Assembly (NCBI GenBank): GCA_023091665.1
Contig: JALJCQ010000001.1
Coordinates: 3,568,501-3,632,500 of the forward strand
Direction: 5' to 3'
From: Pythium myriotylum
Lineage: Eukaryota; Oomycota; Peronosporomycetes; Pythiales; Pythiaceae
Length of the DNA: 64,000 nucleotides
The number at the start of each line of letters is the position of its first letter. The stretch's first letter is position 1. Position numbers and translations under genes: made by a program. Below, one piece after another: positions 1 to 9,698 of this stretch. The notes beneath the pieces are model-generated. The model was not told the DNA's origin. It ran no database searches and saw only the letters and a program-made list of their open reading frames with translations.

Positions 1-1338
1 TTCGCGGCCATCGAGCCGAGCAAGATCTCGCACTCGGTCGTGACCGGCGCGTCCAAGGCCACGGCCAAGCGCGCGCGCGTCAACGTGAGCAAGGACACGC
101 AGACGGCGTGGAAGATGGTCTTCCAGGACGCGTTCGGCGCTCGTCAGGGCGTGCGTGACCACGTGACGGATATTGTCAAGGTCACCAAGTGGGAACGACT
201 GACCCCGGAGGACTACTCGCGCAACGTGTTCCACATTGAGATGGACATCAAGAACACGGCCATCAAGTACAACATTGGTGAGGCGCTCGCGGTGTTCGCG
301 CACAACGACGAGAAGGACGTGCTCACGTTCTTGCGCTCGTACAACGTCGACCCGGATGCGCTCGTCACGCTTCCCGTGGCTGTCAAGGCCAAGAAGGGCG
401 AAGTGGCCGAGCCGCTCGAGGAGACGCTCACGTACTTCCAGCTCTTCAGTCAGGTGCTCGACGTCTTCGGTCGCCCGTCCAAGAAGTTTTACCAGGCGCT
501 GCTTGCCAATGCCACGGACGAGAAGCAGAAGGAGACGCTCGCGTTGCTGCTCGACGCTGAAGGCAAGGACGAGTACAAGCGCCGCGTGGACGAGACGCTC
601 ACATACGCGGACCTGCTCGATGAGTTCACGTCGGCGCGTCCGACGATCGACGAGCTTGTCAAGCTTGTGCCTCGCATAAAGCCGCGCCACTACTCGATCG
701 CCTCGAGCATGAAGATGAACCCGACGAGTGTGCACTTGCTTATTGTCGTCCACGACTGGACCACGCCAAGCGGCAAGTACCGCATCGGCCAGGCTACCAA
801 CTTCCTCAAGGACGTCAAGCCCGGCCAGCTGCTCTCGGTCTCGGTCTGCTCCTCGGTCATGAAGCTGCCGGTGAACCCTGAGGACCCTATTATCATGGCC
901 GGTCTCGGCACAGGCATGGCGCCGTTCCGCGCGTTCATCCAGGAGCGTGCCTTCCTCAAGGCCAAGGGCGTCAAGGTTGGCCCGGTCGCACTCTACTTTG
1001 GCTCGCGTAGCAAGGCTCAGGAGTTCCTGTACGGCGACGAGCTCGAGCAGTACGAGCGCGAGGGTCTGCTCACGCACCTCCGTTGCGCCTTCTCGCGTGA
1101 CCAGGCGCACAAGATCTACATCCAGGACCGCATCGCCGAGGACAAGGAGATCTTGGGCGACTACCTGCTCAACAAGAACGGCCACTTCTACTTGTGTGGT
1201 CCGACCTGGCCGGTGGCCGATGTTCGTGAGGCGCTCATCAAGTCGATCATGCACGAGGGCCACATGGACCGCAAGCAGGCGAACGCCTACATCGAGCGCA
1301 TGCGCGAGCAGGGCCGCTACGTGCTCGAGGTCTACTAG
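1..1338 (+). CDS. sulfite reductase (NADPH) flavoprotein subunit, C-terminal part (5' end outside window)
   Basis: Open reading frame runs in from base 1 without a start, so the N-terminal part (including any FMN/flavodoxin-like domain) lies upstream. The visible 446 residues form a ferredoxin-NADP reductase-type module. An FAD-binding domain contains RHYSIASS (bases ~685-708, the R-x-Y-S flavin motif). An NADP-binding domain follows with GLGTGMAPFRAFIQER (~901-948) and YFGSRSKAQEFLYGDEL (~993-1043). The C-terminus is GRYVLEVY. The region KWERLTPEDYSRNVFHIE resembles the MET10/CysJ-type connecting domain, which favours sulfite reductase over cytochrome P450 reductase. Expected role: transfer of electrons from NADPH through FAD to the sulfite-reducing haemoprotein in sulfate assimilation. 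A fusion to another redox domain upstream cannot be excluded. The codon at 40 (GTG) is internal, not a start. The gene converges on the next one with about 257 bp between the stops. Confidence 0.85.
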   Translation, partial: FAAIEPSKISHSVVTGASKATAKRARVNVSKDTQTAWKMVFQDAFGARQGVRDHVTDIVKVTKWERLTPEDYSRNVFHIEMDIKNTAIKYNIGEALAVFAHNDEKDVLTFLRSYNVDPDALVTLPVAVKAKKGEVAEPLEETLTYFQLFSQVLDVFGRPSKKFYQALLANATDEKQKETLALLLDAEGKDEYKRRVDETLTYADLLDEFTSARPTIDELVKLVPRIKPRHYSIASSMKMNPTSVHLLIVVHDWTTPSGKYRIGQATNFLKDVKPGQLLSVSVCSSVMKLPVNPEDPIIMAGLGTGMAPFRAFIQERAFLKAKGVKVGPVALYFGSRSKAQEFLYGDELEQYEREGLLTHLRCAFSRDQAHKIYIQDRIAEDKEILGDYLLNKNGHFYLCGPTWPVADVREALIKSIMHEGHMDRKQANAYIERMREQGRYVLEVY

Positions 1339-1595
1339 GGAGTCTTAGGGGAATGGGACTGTAGATACAGTGCATATCGAATTTCAAATCTCATGTGTGG
1401 ATTCTTGCTTCACTTGTTGACTTTGCTGCTCTTGCATTCGTTTGAAGACGACAGAAAAGGGTTCGTGGAGAGGGCGGGAAGGCCCGTGACCTTCGACCAC
1501 GAGCTGGTAGTCTGGATGGTCGATCTTGGAAGCCACTTCTCGAAGAAGCTAAAACGCGATGCATACATAGACCAAGTCAAAACTGAGAAAATACA

Positions 1596-4433
1596 TCATC
1601 CCCGCAAGAATCGTACCGTGGGCAGCTGCTGGAGTTTCTCGTCTCGGTATGCGTTGTATTCGCGCTCGCTCTGAATGAGATGGCGGTACCGCTCGAAGCA
1701 CCAGATGCCTTGGGCCTTGCCGTAGAGTTCGCCTTTCTCGTATTCGACGCCGTCGTCGTCGTCGTCGTTCTCGGCCTCCTCCTCCCACAATTTCACAGCG
1801 TCTTGCCACGTGGGCAGTGCGCGCGTCGACCCACGCGGTGTCTTCTCTTCATCTTCATCGTCGCTTTCACTGTCTGACAAATAGGGCACATCGTCGGGTC
1901 CCTGACACATTGGAGGGATAAACCCGTCGCTAGTGTCCCAAACACTCCGGTACACATCCTTGTCGATGTCCGTGGGTGCATCCTGGTCCTCACGCTGTAG
2001 GCGCATCCATGCTGGTACACCTCGTGTGCGCTGTGTACATGGCTGATACCGTTCGTGGGTCTGTAGAAAGCCTTTCTTGAGGGTAAAGAGACTGCGAGTA
2101 CCGATCCCCGTCTCCAATGCGAGGCCCCAATTGCGAGGCGTCGTTCGGAACACTCGTTGTGGCCGCAACGAGAACGTCGTCAGTGTCTCTCGAGTGGGAT
2201 TGATTTGAACAAACGGGCGCACTGCCGCGCTGGGCGTCAAGAACACGTCTCTTGGAAGCAGCTCGAGCATGCATGGGGGGCGCACGCCTAGCTTTGGTGG
2301 GATATCGGGCGGATTTTGTTCTTCAACCGATGAGAGATGGACGAAGCTGCACTCATCCAGTGCCCCCGTCCGTAGCTCGCGTGTGTTCTCCAACGGCACG
2401 TACGTTGGTAGTGGCGGCAGCTCAAGAGGTTCGTGGCCCGCCAGAAGTGCTTCATCGCGTTCGCGAAGAGGAAGGAAATCGAATGGGTCACTTGTCAGGT
2501 CCCAGTCGTCATCTGCGAGCGCGATCTTGGTTCGCGGACGGTGCTCCTCCTCCTTGACGATGGGAAAGCTCTTGAAGTACAGTTGCACCCCGTCTTCCGT
2601 GCCTTTTGGCGTGCGTGCTCCTACTGCCGTATTAGCGGTCACAGAATTCGCGCCGACTCCACGCGCATTTTGGAGCCATTCCAGTGCGACTTTCTCACGT
2701 ACTTGAGCTCGCGTCTTGGCGGTACCGAGCCACGCTCGGATCTTCTCGAGGCGTTTCTGCGCGCGGTTGCGATAGATGACAGTTGAGATCGCCCGTACAA
2801 ACCGCTGGACGACGCGTTTGCGGCGGTCCCAGAGATCGTTCTTGTAGGTCTTAAAGTCCGGCTCCACGCTCGGCTCGAAGTGCGCTGGTAGCGAACCTCG
2901 TGGAGGATACGGCAGCTCCGGCGTAGGCTGTGTAAACATGTGGAATGCTTTCGTTTCCACGTCATTCCGCAACTTCTCTCGCTCGCGCCGTGCGAGCTCA
3001 AGCTCATTCATCTCTCGCATCTGCTTCAGGATCTCAATCTGCTCTGGCGTGAGCAGTTCCTGGCCGAGGCGGATCTTGTGGCTTTGAAACTCGAGCTCCT
3101 TTTCGATTGTATCGATCTCGGACAGCTCCTGGAGGAAAAACATCTCGCGGATTTGGCGACTCACGCCCGCGCGCTCGATCGCTGTTGCTTCCTCTCTGAG
3201 AAGAACCTGGAAGCTCAGATCGGCTGGCGAGACGACCTCGTTGTTGCTCTTGGTTGGGTCGTTTTCGTCGTTGGAGAGCGCAAGTTTGGCTTGCTCTTCT
3301 TTCTGCTGTTGGCGCATTGCGCGGTTCGCTTCGATGGCTTTCTTGAGATCCTTCGGCTTGAGTTTGCCCGGCTGCTGTGTGAGAACGAAGTTGACACTGG
3401 TCATCGAGGAGAGATCCGCGGGTATTTCCACTCCGCCGATGACCTCGCTCTTCTTGCTTTCGGTAGCTTGGCGGCTACGTTTTGAACCCTTCGGCGAAGC
3501 CTTGTGCGATGTAGACTGCAGAGTCTTCGCTTGCGATAGCGGGCTAGGCGGTGAGTCGGAAGAGGCAGTTCGAGGGCGTTGGCCTTGCTTGCTCACGGAA
3601 TCCTTGCCCACCTGTGCAACGTCCGTCTCCGCCACAACGTCGCTAGCGGAAGAGCCGGTGATCACGCAGTGGAGCGGCTTGAAGCCGAGTTGTGAGACCT
3701 GCAGTTCGGCCTCAGCGCTCGCAGTCACATACGCAAGAGGTTTGAACTCGAATTCGATTCTTGCGGATCCATTAGCCGGGATGACGCCTCGCACGGGGAA
3801 GATTGTGATCGCCGCGTGGGGCTTCGTAACAGTGAGCTCGTACTCGAATTCGATGGGCACGGAACACGTGAGATCGAAGTGCTTGCGAGATGTGACGCCG
3901 ATCGGCACAGCACCGAAGTCCATCCGCGTGGGAAAATCGACCTGGTTCACGACGGGGTACGCATGCAGCGGGAGCAATATCTTGCAAAGCGTTGCAGTGT
4001 CTGCATTGGACGCATACGCGACTTCTTCGCACTTGACCTGCACGCAGTCGTAGTAGTATTGAAAGGCCGACGGGTGGAAGGATACGAGCAGCTCTTCGCT
4101 CAGTCCGGGGCTTATAAACGGCTTTCTCTCGTTTGGGAAGCTCACACGGAAGGGCCCTTTCGATGGCAGCGTGTATTGCAATCGCACAGGCTTGGAACCG
4201 TTATTGTGCACGAAGACCCGTTGGGAGTATCGCTGCTCGTCCAGCGTGAAGCCGCCGAAATGGATGCTTGAGGGCTGCGTAAAGAGTAGCGGCCGGGGGC
4301 CCTTGGAAGGCGCAGAGGGCGAGACAGGGCGGCTTGGAGGTCGTGTGGACGGAAGTTGCGATGGCAGAGCATCCTTGGGAGGCTCGCGAGTCGATGCCAT
4401 GGCCCCAAGTGAGCACGACCTTTCATGATCCAA
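1596..4433 (-). CDS. CFAP221/PCDP1-like flagellar central-pair protein
   Basis: Single-exon 945-aa protein. It begins with a Pro/Ser-rich stretch (residues 1-50), followed by tandem ASH/MSP-type immunoglobulin-like domains (about 55-260). These contain phrases typical of hydin/CFAP proteins, such as QRVFVHNNGSKPVRLQY, a YYYDCVQVKC strand, HAYPVVNQVDFP and MDFGAVPIG. The middle (about 340-560) is charged and partly helical, with long Glu/Arg/Lys runs. The C-terminal third has many Trp/Tyr/Pro residues and a long acidic tract (DDDDDGVEYEKGE). The order of ASH domains, helical middle and C-terminal tail best matches CFAP221/PCDP1, a component of the C1 projection of the axonemal central pair; CFAP74 or another ASH-domain cilium protein is possible. 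It fits an organism with flagellated zoospores. Met12 (ATG at 4400) is an alternative start. Function is inferred from domain style. Confidence 0.6.
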   Translation of the reverse strand: MDHERSCSLGAMASTREPPKDALPSQLPSTRPPSRPVSPSAPSKGPRPLLFTQPSSIHFGGFTLDEQRYSQRVFVHNNGSKPVRLQYTLPSKGPFRVSFPNERKPFISPGLSEELLVSFHPSAFQYYYDCVQVKCEEVAYASNADTATLCKILLPLHAYPVVNQVDFPTRMDFGAVPIGVTSRKHFDLTCSVPIEFEYELTVTKPHAAITIFPVRGVIPANGSARIEFEFKPLAYVTASAEAELQVSQLGFKPLHCVITGSSASDVVAETDVAQVGKDSVSKQGQRPRTASSDSPPSPLSQAKTLQSTSHKASPKGSKRSRQATESKKSEVIGGVEIPADLSSMTSVNFVLTQQPGKLKPKDLKKAIEANRAMRQQQKEEQAKLALSNDENDPTKSNNEVVSPADLSFQVLLREEATAIERAGVSRQIREMFFLQELSEIDTIEKELEFQSHKIRLGQELLTPEQIEILKQMREMNELELARREREKLRNDVETKAFHMFTQPTPELPYPPRGSLPAHFEPSVEPDFKTYKNDLWDRRKRVVQRFVRAISTVIYRNRAQKRLEKIRAWLGTAKTRAQVREKVALEWLQNARGVGANSVTANTAVGARTPKGTEDGVQLYFKSFPIVKEEEHRPRTKIALADDDWDLTSDPFDFLPLRERDEALLAGHEPLELPPLPTYVPLENTRELRTGALDECSFVHLSSVEEQNPPDIPPKLGVRPPCMLELLPRDVFLTPSAAVRPFVQINPTRETLTTFSLRPQRVFRTTPRNWGLALETGIGTRSLFTLKKGFLQTHERYQPCTQRTRGVPAWMRLQREDQDAPTDIDKDVYRSVWDTSDGFIPPMCQGPDDVPYLSDSESDDEDEEKTPRGSTRALPTWQDAVKLWEEEAENDDDDDGVEYEKGELYGKAQGIWCFERYRHLIQSEREYNAYRDEKLQQLPTVRFLRG

Positions 4434-4756
4434 ATGGTTACGATGGTTATGCGATGGTTACCCGCAGAGTTTTGAATTTGACATCGCCACCAAGAGACAC
4501 ACACGGCAACCCGAGATAGTCACAGCGTGTTTTCTCGGTTTGGTTGTCTACGCGCGGAGAATATGTGGGCAGAATGGGATAATAAAGCATCCACTCAAAA
4601 GAGCCGTCTCGCAATGATGACGGTAGTCGACGGTGAGAGCACGCCTCAATCAAACGTCAGACAAAGCAGGATCGTCAAATGTTATCGTAACGATCGAGGG
4701 GAATCTACTCGCGAGGATGGTGTCTTTCATATCAAAAATGTCGACAAAGTAGACGC

Positions 4757-6491
4757 CTAGGCGTTCGGTTCGCTCTCTGGCTCCTTCTCTACGTGCAAGT
4801 GGCTGTTCACGTACGCCTCGTGTGCCACTTCCTCCCAGTCGAAACGATACACGTACACTGAACAAGCTACGTCCAAACCTGTCATACTGATAATCTCACC
4901 CAGGTACAAACCAACGAGACCCAGCTTCAATGGTATCGCCAATACCAAGCCCAACGGAATGCTGAGGACGAAGAGGAACAAGAAGTTGAGCTTGGCGATG
5001 ACTGCTTGTTTGCCACACGCGCGAAGAACACTCTGGATACCGAACATCCACCCGAGCAGCACGACCAGTGTTGCCTGTGCAGGGTAGACAGCGGTCGCGA
5101 GGTCGGCCGTCGGCGTGTCAGTGGTATATCCATCGAAGAAGGACCCGGCGAAGGCTGAGCAGGTGATCGCGGAGAGTGCAGCGACGCTGATCGTGATGCC
5201 GATGGTCACAAAGCTACCAATTGCCGCGTGTCGTTGTTTTCCAGCACCGATCGTAGTACCCACTCGGATACCTCCGCTCACACCGAGGCCGATGAGGGGC
5301 ACATTTGCCAATTGGAGCAACGAACCCGCAATATTGTCTGCTGCAATAGCTCGGGCTGTGTTGGGAAGATATCCGCACATTACGGGGATCAGGCTATCTC
5401 CAACGTTTTGTGATACGATCATGAGAATACTTGAGAATCCAAGTGGTATCAGAGTTGCCATGAGAGCATGCGCTTCCTTCCATCGCCAACCGGGCCAACC
5501 CTCAACAAAAGCTGGAGTCCTTAACACAAATGGGATCGCCATCACTACCTTGAGTATCGAGTTGACAACATTAGCAAGAGCGATGCCCATATATGACAGG
5601 CTGGTGTGGAAACCGAGAACATACGCAAGAGGCAAAGTGACGAGGTTGGCCAGAACCGGTACGTAAACGAGTGGCGCCGCTCTGTGCTGCGATAAAAGCA
5701 TACACTGCGCCACTTCATACAGGAATATGAACGGAGCAGAAAACGTCATCATCATCGTGAAGGCACCCGCGAGAGCCGCAAGTTCAGCATCCTGTCCGAG
5801 CATTTTGAAGACACTGGCACCGTTCAAAGTTACCAAAGACGTAAGCGCGACGCCGTATGCTGCTGAAACCACACCGGCCTGGCCGTACAAGCAGATCTGA
5901 CGCATTTGTTTTGCACCGAAGGATTGGGTGGACACTGTTAAGAGGGCCGAGCCGATCCCTCCTGTGGGCATGTACACAATGTATCCCTGGACAAAACTCG
6001 CTAGCGAAGTCGCCGCAAGAACTTTGGTGGAGTCAGAGCCAGGAGCATTACCGAGAAACCAGCCCGTCAAAATCCCGGGGAGCACTCCCATGGCTTGCGA
6101 ACCGGTCTGGATTGTCACGAGAAATAGGCCGAGAGTTAGTACACAAGCTAAAATTGCAGAAAATAAAAACGCATACCATAGGGATAGCGAGTCGAAAGAT
6201 ACCGAGAGCCTCGTCCCAAGCGATCTCAGACGTCCCTTGCTGCTGGTTTTGATCCACAGCTGACTCCTCGTCTTTGTGAATGCCGTGATTCAATGCCACG
6301 AGGTCGGCACCGTTGTCGGTCTCCACCTCATTTTTCTCGGCCTTCAGCAACGGTGTCTTCTCGGTCGTGATGCCATCTTCCATGGTCTTGGCGCGATCTT
6401 CGAACCGTTCAAGACTTTGTTGAAGTCTGTCTTGCTGATTCGCGTGGGCTCCGTTCCCGGTCGTGAGCAGCATTTCGATCCCATGAGTCAT
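4757..6491 (-). CDS. MATE family efflux transporter, copy 1 (intact)
   Basis: Two exons: 6491-6177 (105 codons, phase 0) and 6106-4757 (450 codons with stop), joined across a 70-nt intron (donor GTATGC, acceptor CCAG). The spliced product is 554 aa. Exon 1 encodes a hydrophilic cytosolic N-terminus with an acidic dileucine motif, EKTPLL. Exon 2 encodes about twelve membrane segments with MATE features such as GGIGSALLTVSTQSFGAKQ near the start and PAQATLVVLLGWMFGIQSV in the C-terminal half. MATE proteins are H+- or Na+-driven exporters of organic cations, flavonoids or drugs. The dileucine suggests vacuolar or endosomal sorting (inference). First of four tandem minus-strand copies; no frame disruption was seen. 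The substrate cannot be predicted. Confidence 0.9.
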
Positions 6492-6974
6492 GTTGATTTC
6501 GGGGTGGAGCTGAAGGTCGGAGGTTGGTGAGTCGAGCGCAACATTGCAAATGGAGTACGATCCGTCGGACGAAAGAGAGCAAGGAGTGACAGTTCGTGAT
6601 TACCCTTCCAGTCAGATGAGGCCGACGGATGGGTCGAAATCACTTGACGTGAACTCGGGCAAGTTGAACTTAATCGATGAAGTTCGGTTGGAGTCATTTA
6701 TCAGTTTGGTCTTCGTGATACTGAGATGAGCTTGTGGGTACCTTCATTCCTTTCCAATCGTTGGAATGGTGGTCGTTTCCACCAGCCTCGCAACGACCGA
6801 GGCTCAGCGATTATGCCGATCCACTGTTTTCTGTCCAGCAGAGGTGGGTAACTCTTGGTCTTTTCCTGTCCGCTATGTAATATCCGAGGCCACGATCCCG
6901 GTGGACGAAATACTGTATTGCTGGCGGAGCAGTGTTGCTGTGAAATTCACGAGGCAATGCCGGTCACGGTTAAC

Positions 6975-7041
6975 GGGGATGGCATCATCGATTGTGATTT
7001 GTCAACATTGAAGAGAAATCACAATCGATGACGCTATCCCC
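6975..7041. repeat. inverted repeat/hairpin, 26-bp arms
   Basis: Left arm 6975-7000 and right arm 7016-7041 are reverse complements with two mismatches (24/26), separated by a 15-nt loop. The inner 16 bp are perfect. The core of the left arm reads TCATCGATTGTGATTT. It could be a terminator-like hairpin, a foldback relic or the remains of a small inverted-repeat element. No target-site duplication was identified. Confidence 0.8.
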
Positions 7042-7061
7042 ATCTCTCCATGTATACGACT

Positions 7062-7130
7062 TCAGCGTCTTGACCGATGAAGACACTCGTACCTGCACAC
7101 CAAAGTTGCAATAGCCACGAAGTAGACCAC
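7062..7130 (-). pseudogene. MATE transporter relic
   Basis: Base-level similarity to MATE copy 3 around 10727-10805, including AGCCACGAAGTAGACC and TGAAGACACT, with small internal deletions. On the minus strand it recalls the segment VYFVAVAILVGVNGASVFK of copy 3. It is too short and gapped to encode anything and is best read as what remains of a further array member lost by deletion. Confidence 0.55.
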
Positions 7131-7388
7131 GGGGAGACGTGCTCCGTCCGAGAAGTTTGCACCCGTCTCTAACTACACATGAATCATGGCGGTCTCCAAA
7201 CCGTCCGGGACAGAAGCCATGACTGGATATTGTCACGCAGTGAAGACTGGATGAAATCATAAGCGCTTGCGGCACACGATTGTACAAACCCAAGCAGCTG
7301 ATGCGACGATATCCTGTCATTCTACAGCAATGAGTCGAATTTCCCAGAAGTCGACCACCACGGCCACAGGCCGTTACAGAGTCGAAGC

Positions 7389-9129
7389 CTACGCGCTCGG
7401 TTCGCTCTCTGGCTCCTTCTCCACGCGCAAATGACTGTTCACGTACGCCTCGTGTGCCACTTCCTCCCAGTCGAAACGATACACGTACACCGAACACGCC
7501 ACGTTCAGCCCCGCCATACTGATAATCTCACCCATGTACAAACCAATGAGACCCAATTTGAGTGGTATCGCCAACGCCAAGCCCAACGGAATGCTGATGA
7601 CGAAGAGGAACAAGAAGTTGAGCTTCGCGATAACTGCTTGTTTGCCACACGCGCGAAGAACACTCTGGATACCGAACATCCACCCGAGTAGCACGACCAG
7701 CGTTGCCTGTGCAGGGTACACAGCGGTCGCGAGGTTCGCAGTCGGCGTGTCAGTGGTGTATCCATCGGCAAAAGACCCGGCGAAGGCTGAGCTGGCGATC
7801 GCGGAGAGTGTAGCGATACTGACGGTAATTCCGATGGTGACATTGCTGCTGACGACTGCGTGTCGTAGTTTGCCTGCACCGATCGCAGTACCCACACGAA
7901 TCCCGCCGCCTGCACTAACGCCAAGTAGTGGTACAATCGCCAAAGAGAACAATGAACCAGCAACATTGTCTGCAGCGATTGCGCGTGCCGCATCCGGAAG
8001 ATAACCACACATCATCAAGATCAGATTGAAGCCGATATTTTGCGATAGGACCATGAGAATGCTCGAGAATCCAAGTGGAATCAAAGCCACCATGAGTTGG
8101 TGCGCTTCCCTCCATCGCCACCCAGGCCAACCTCCAACGACAGCTGGAGTCCTCAACAGAACAAGAATGTCCAAACCCGCAGTCAGAATCGAGTTCAGAA
8201 CATCTGCGAGCGCGATGCCGATATACAAAAGACTTGTGTGGAAGCCGAGCACGTACGCTAGAGGCAATGTGATGAGGTAGGCAATGATTGGCACATAAAC
8301 GAGTGGGGCGACTTGGTGCTGGGATGAAAGAACAGACCGTGCCACTTCGTCTAAGAAGATGAACGGCGCTGAGACCGTATAAATCGATGTAAGAACACCT
8401 GCGAGGTCCGCTAATTCAGCATCTTGACCGAGCATCTTGAAAACTGGAGCACCGTTCAAAGTTACCAATGTCGCCAACGCCACACAATACACCGCAGCAA
8501 GCACTCCGGCCTGAGCGTATAAGCAGATCTCGCGCATTTGCTTTGCACCAAACGATTGCGTGCACATAGTTGTCAAGACCGACCCGATCCCTCCTGAGGG
8601 CGGGTACACCAGTTGTCCCTGGAGGAAACTCGCTAGCGAACTTGCAGCGAGGACCTTAGCCGAATCAGAGCCAGGAGCATTTCCAAGCATCCAACCCATC
8701 AAGATCGCCGGAAACACTGCCATGGCTTGAGAACCCACCTAGAAAGGAAGAAGAAAATGAACAACACATCAAGTATCACATGACTAGAACACAAACGCGT
8801 ACCATCGGGATAGCGAGTCGAAAGATACCCAGCGCCTCATCCCGAGCGATCTTCGATGTACCGTGTTGCTGGTCTTCAACCATCGCTGTTTCCAGGTTCT
8901 TGTCGGGGTTGCGATCCAATGCCACCTGTTCTTTATCGCCGTCAACCTCCACGACATTCCTCCTGACCTTCAGCAACGGTGTCTTCTCGGTCGCAACACT
9001 GTCGTGAACGATCATGGCGCGGTCGTCGAGTCGATGGAGATCGTCTGAGGGTTGCTCTTTCTGGTTCGCGTCAATCTGTTGGGTGACTTCATTCTCCGCC
9101 ATGCGCAGCATCTCGGTCTCGTGGGTCAT
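7389..9129 (-). CDS. MATE family efflux transporter, copy 2 (intact)
   Basis: Two exons: 9129-8803 (109 codons) and 8738-7389 (450 codons with stop), with a 64-nt intron (donor GTACGC, acceptor TCTAG). The spliced protein is 558 aa. The N-terminus starts MTHETEMLRMAENEV and carries EKTPLL. The membrane domain has the same landmarks as copy 1 (TQSFGAKQMREICLYAQAG; PAQATLVVLLGWMFGIQSV) and the tail ends in an EKEPESEPSA-type motif. Exon 2 is exactly 1350 nt, as in copy 1, so this copy is unbroken. About 45 bp of upstream sequence around 9245-9290 matches the region upstream of copy 4 (around 18070-18115), showing that the duplicated unit included promoter DNA. Confidence 0.9.
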
Positions 9130-9698
9130 GTTGATTGGATGGAGTTGGAGTGTGGTCAGTTGAACGCAAGAGGAAGAATGGTGCGCGGCTTCTGTCGGAA
9201 TACAGTCCTGGTACCAGTGCTCGACGGGGATGGGAGGAGTCAGGAGTGGAAGGAGTGAATGAGGTGGTGGCTTCGTTGATCACCATTCCTGTCTTGGCTA
9301 TTATAGTGAGGCCTCAACGAGTGCAATCTCAGGGGATCGACTGGTCGAAAACGTCTGACGTCAACTGTGGCAACTGAAACTTGATGTATGTTGTTGGGTG
9401 CTGGTGTCAGCCAAGGTGGGCTTCGAACTACTTTTATACTCTTCTATTGTACCGACATTCCTCTCGGAAACAGATTGGAATGGTGGTTGTTTGTTGTGTC
9501 CGTGTCGGCAACTCGACGAATCAAAAGGAAGGATCTCGACTGTGCTAGAGTAAACCCTAAGATTTTGATCGCAGCGAAGATGGGGACGTTCACGTATCCC
9601 GCTCCCTCTGCGGCTCATTCTCAACGTGAAAGTGGCTGTTCCCGTCAGCTAGGATAAAGATATGTCTTTCTTATCAACAATGACGATACAGCAGAGGC
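9130..9698. other. intergenic region between MATE copies 2 and 3
   Basis: Contains the promoter side of copy 2, with a segment shared with the upstream DNA of copy 4, and the MATE 3'-end relic at 9601-9650. No gene is supported. Confidence 0.55.
9601..9650 (-). pseudogene. MATE 3'-end relic
   Basis: On the minus strand this encodes NSHFHVENEPQRE, a clear match to the C-terminal tails of the intact copies (NSHLHVEKEPESE). The upstream coding sequence is missing, so only the tail of another array member survives. It lies just downstream (in gene sense) of copy 3, next to that copy's own 3' end. Confidence 0.65.

Larger units (their letters stand above)
6492..7388. other. intergenic region between MATE copies 1 and 2
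   Basis: About 900 bp upstream of MATE copy 1. It holds a near-perfect 26-bp inverted repeat (6975-7041) and a short decayed MATE fragment (7062-7130), listed separately. No intact gene was found. The sequence after 7385 is the 3' end of MATE copy 2. Confidence 0.6.
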
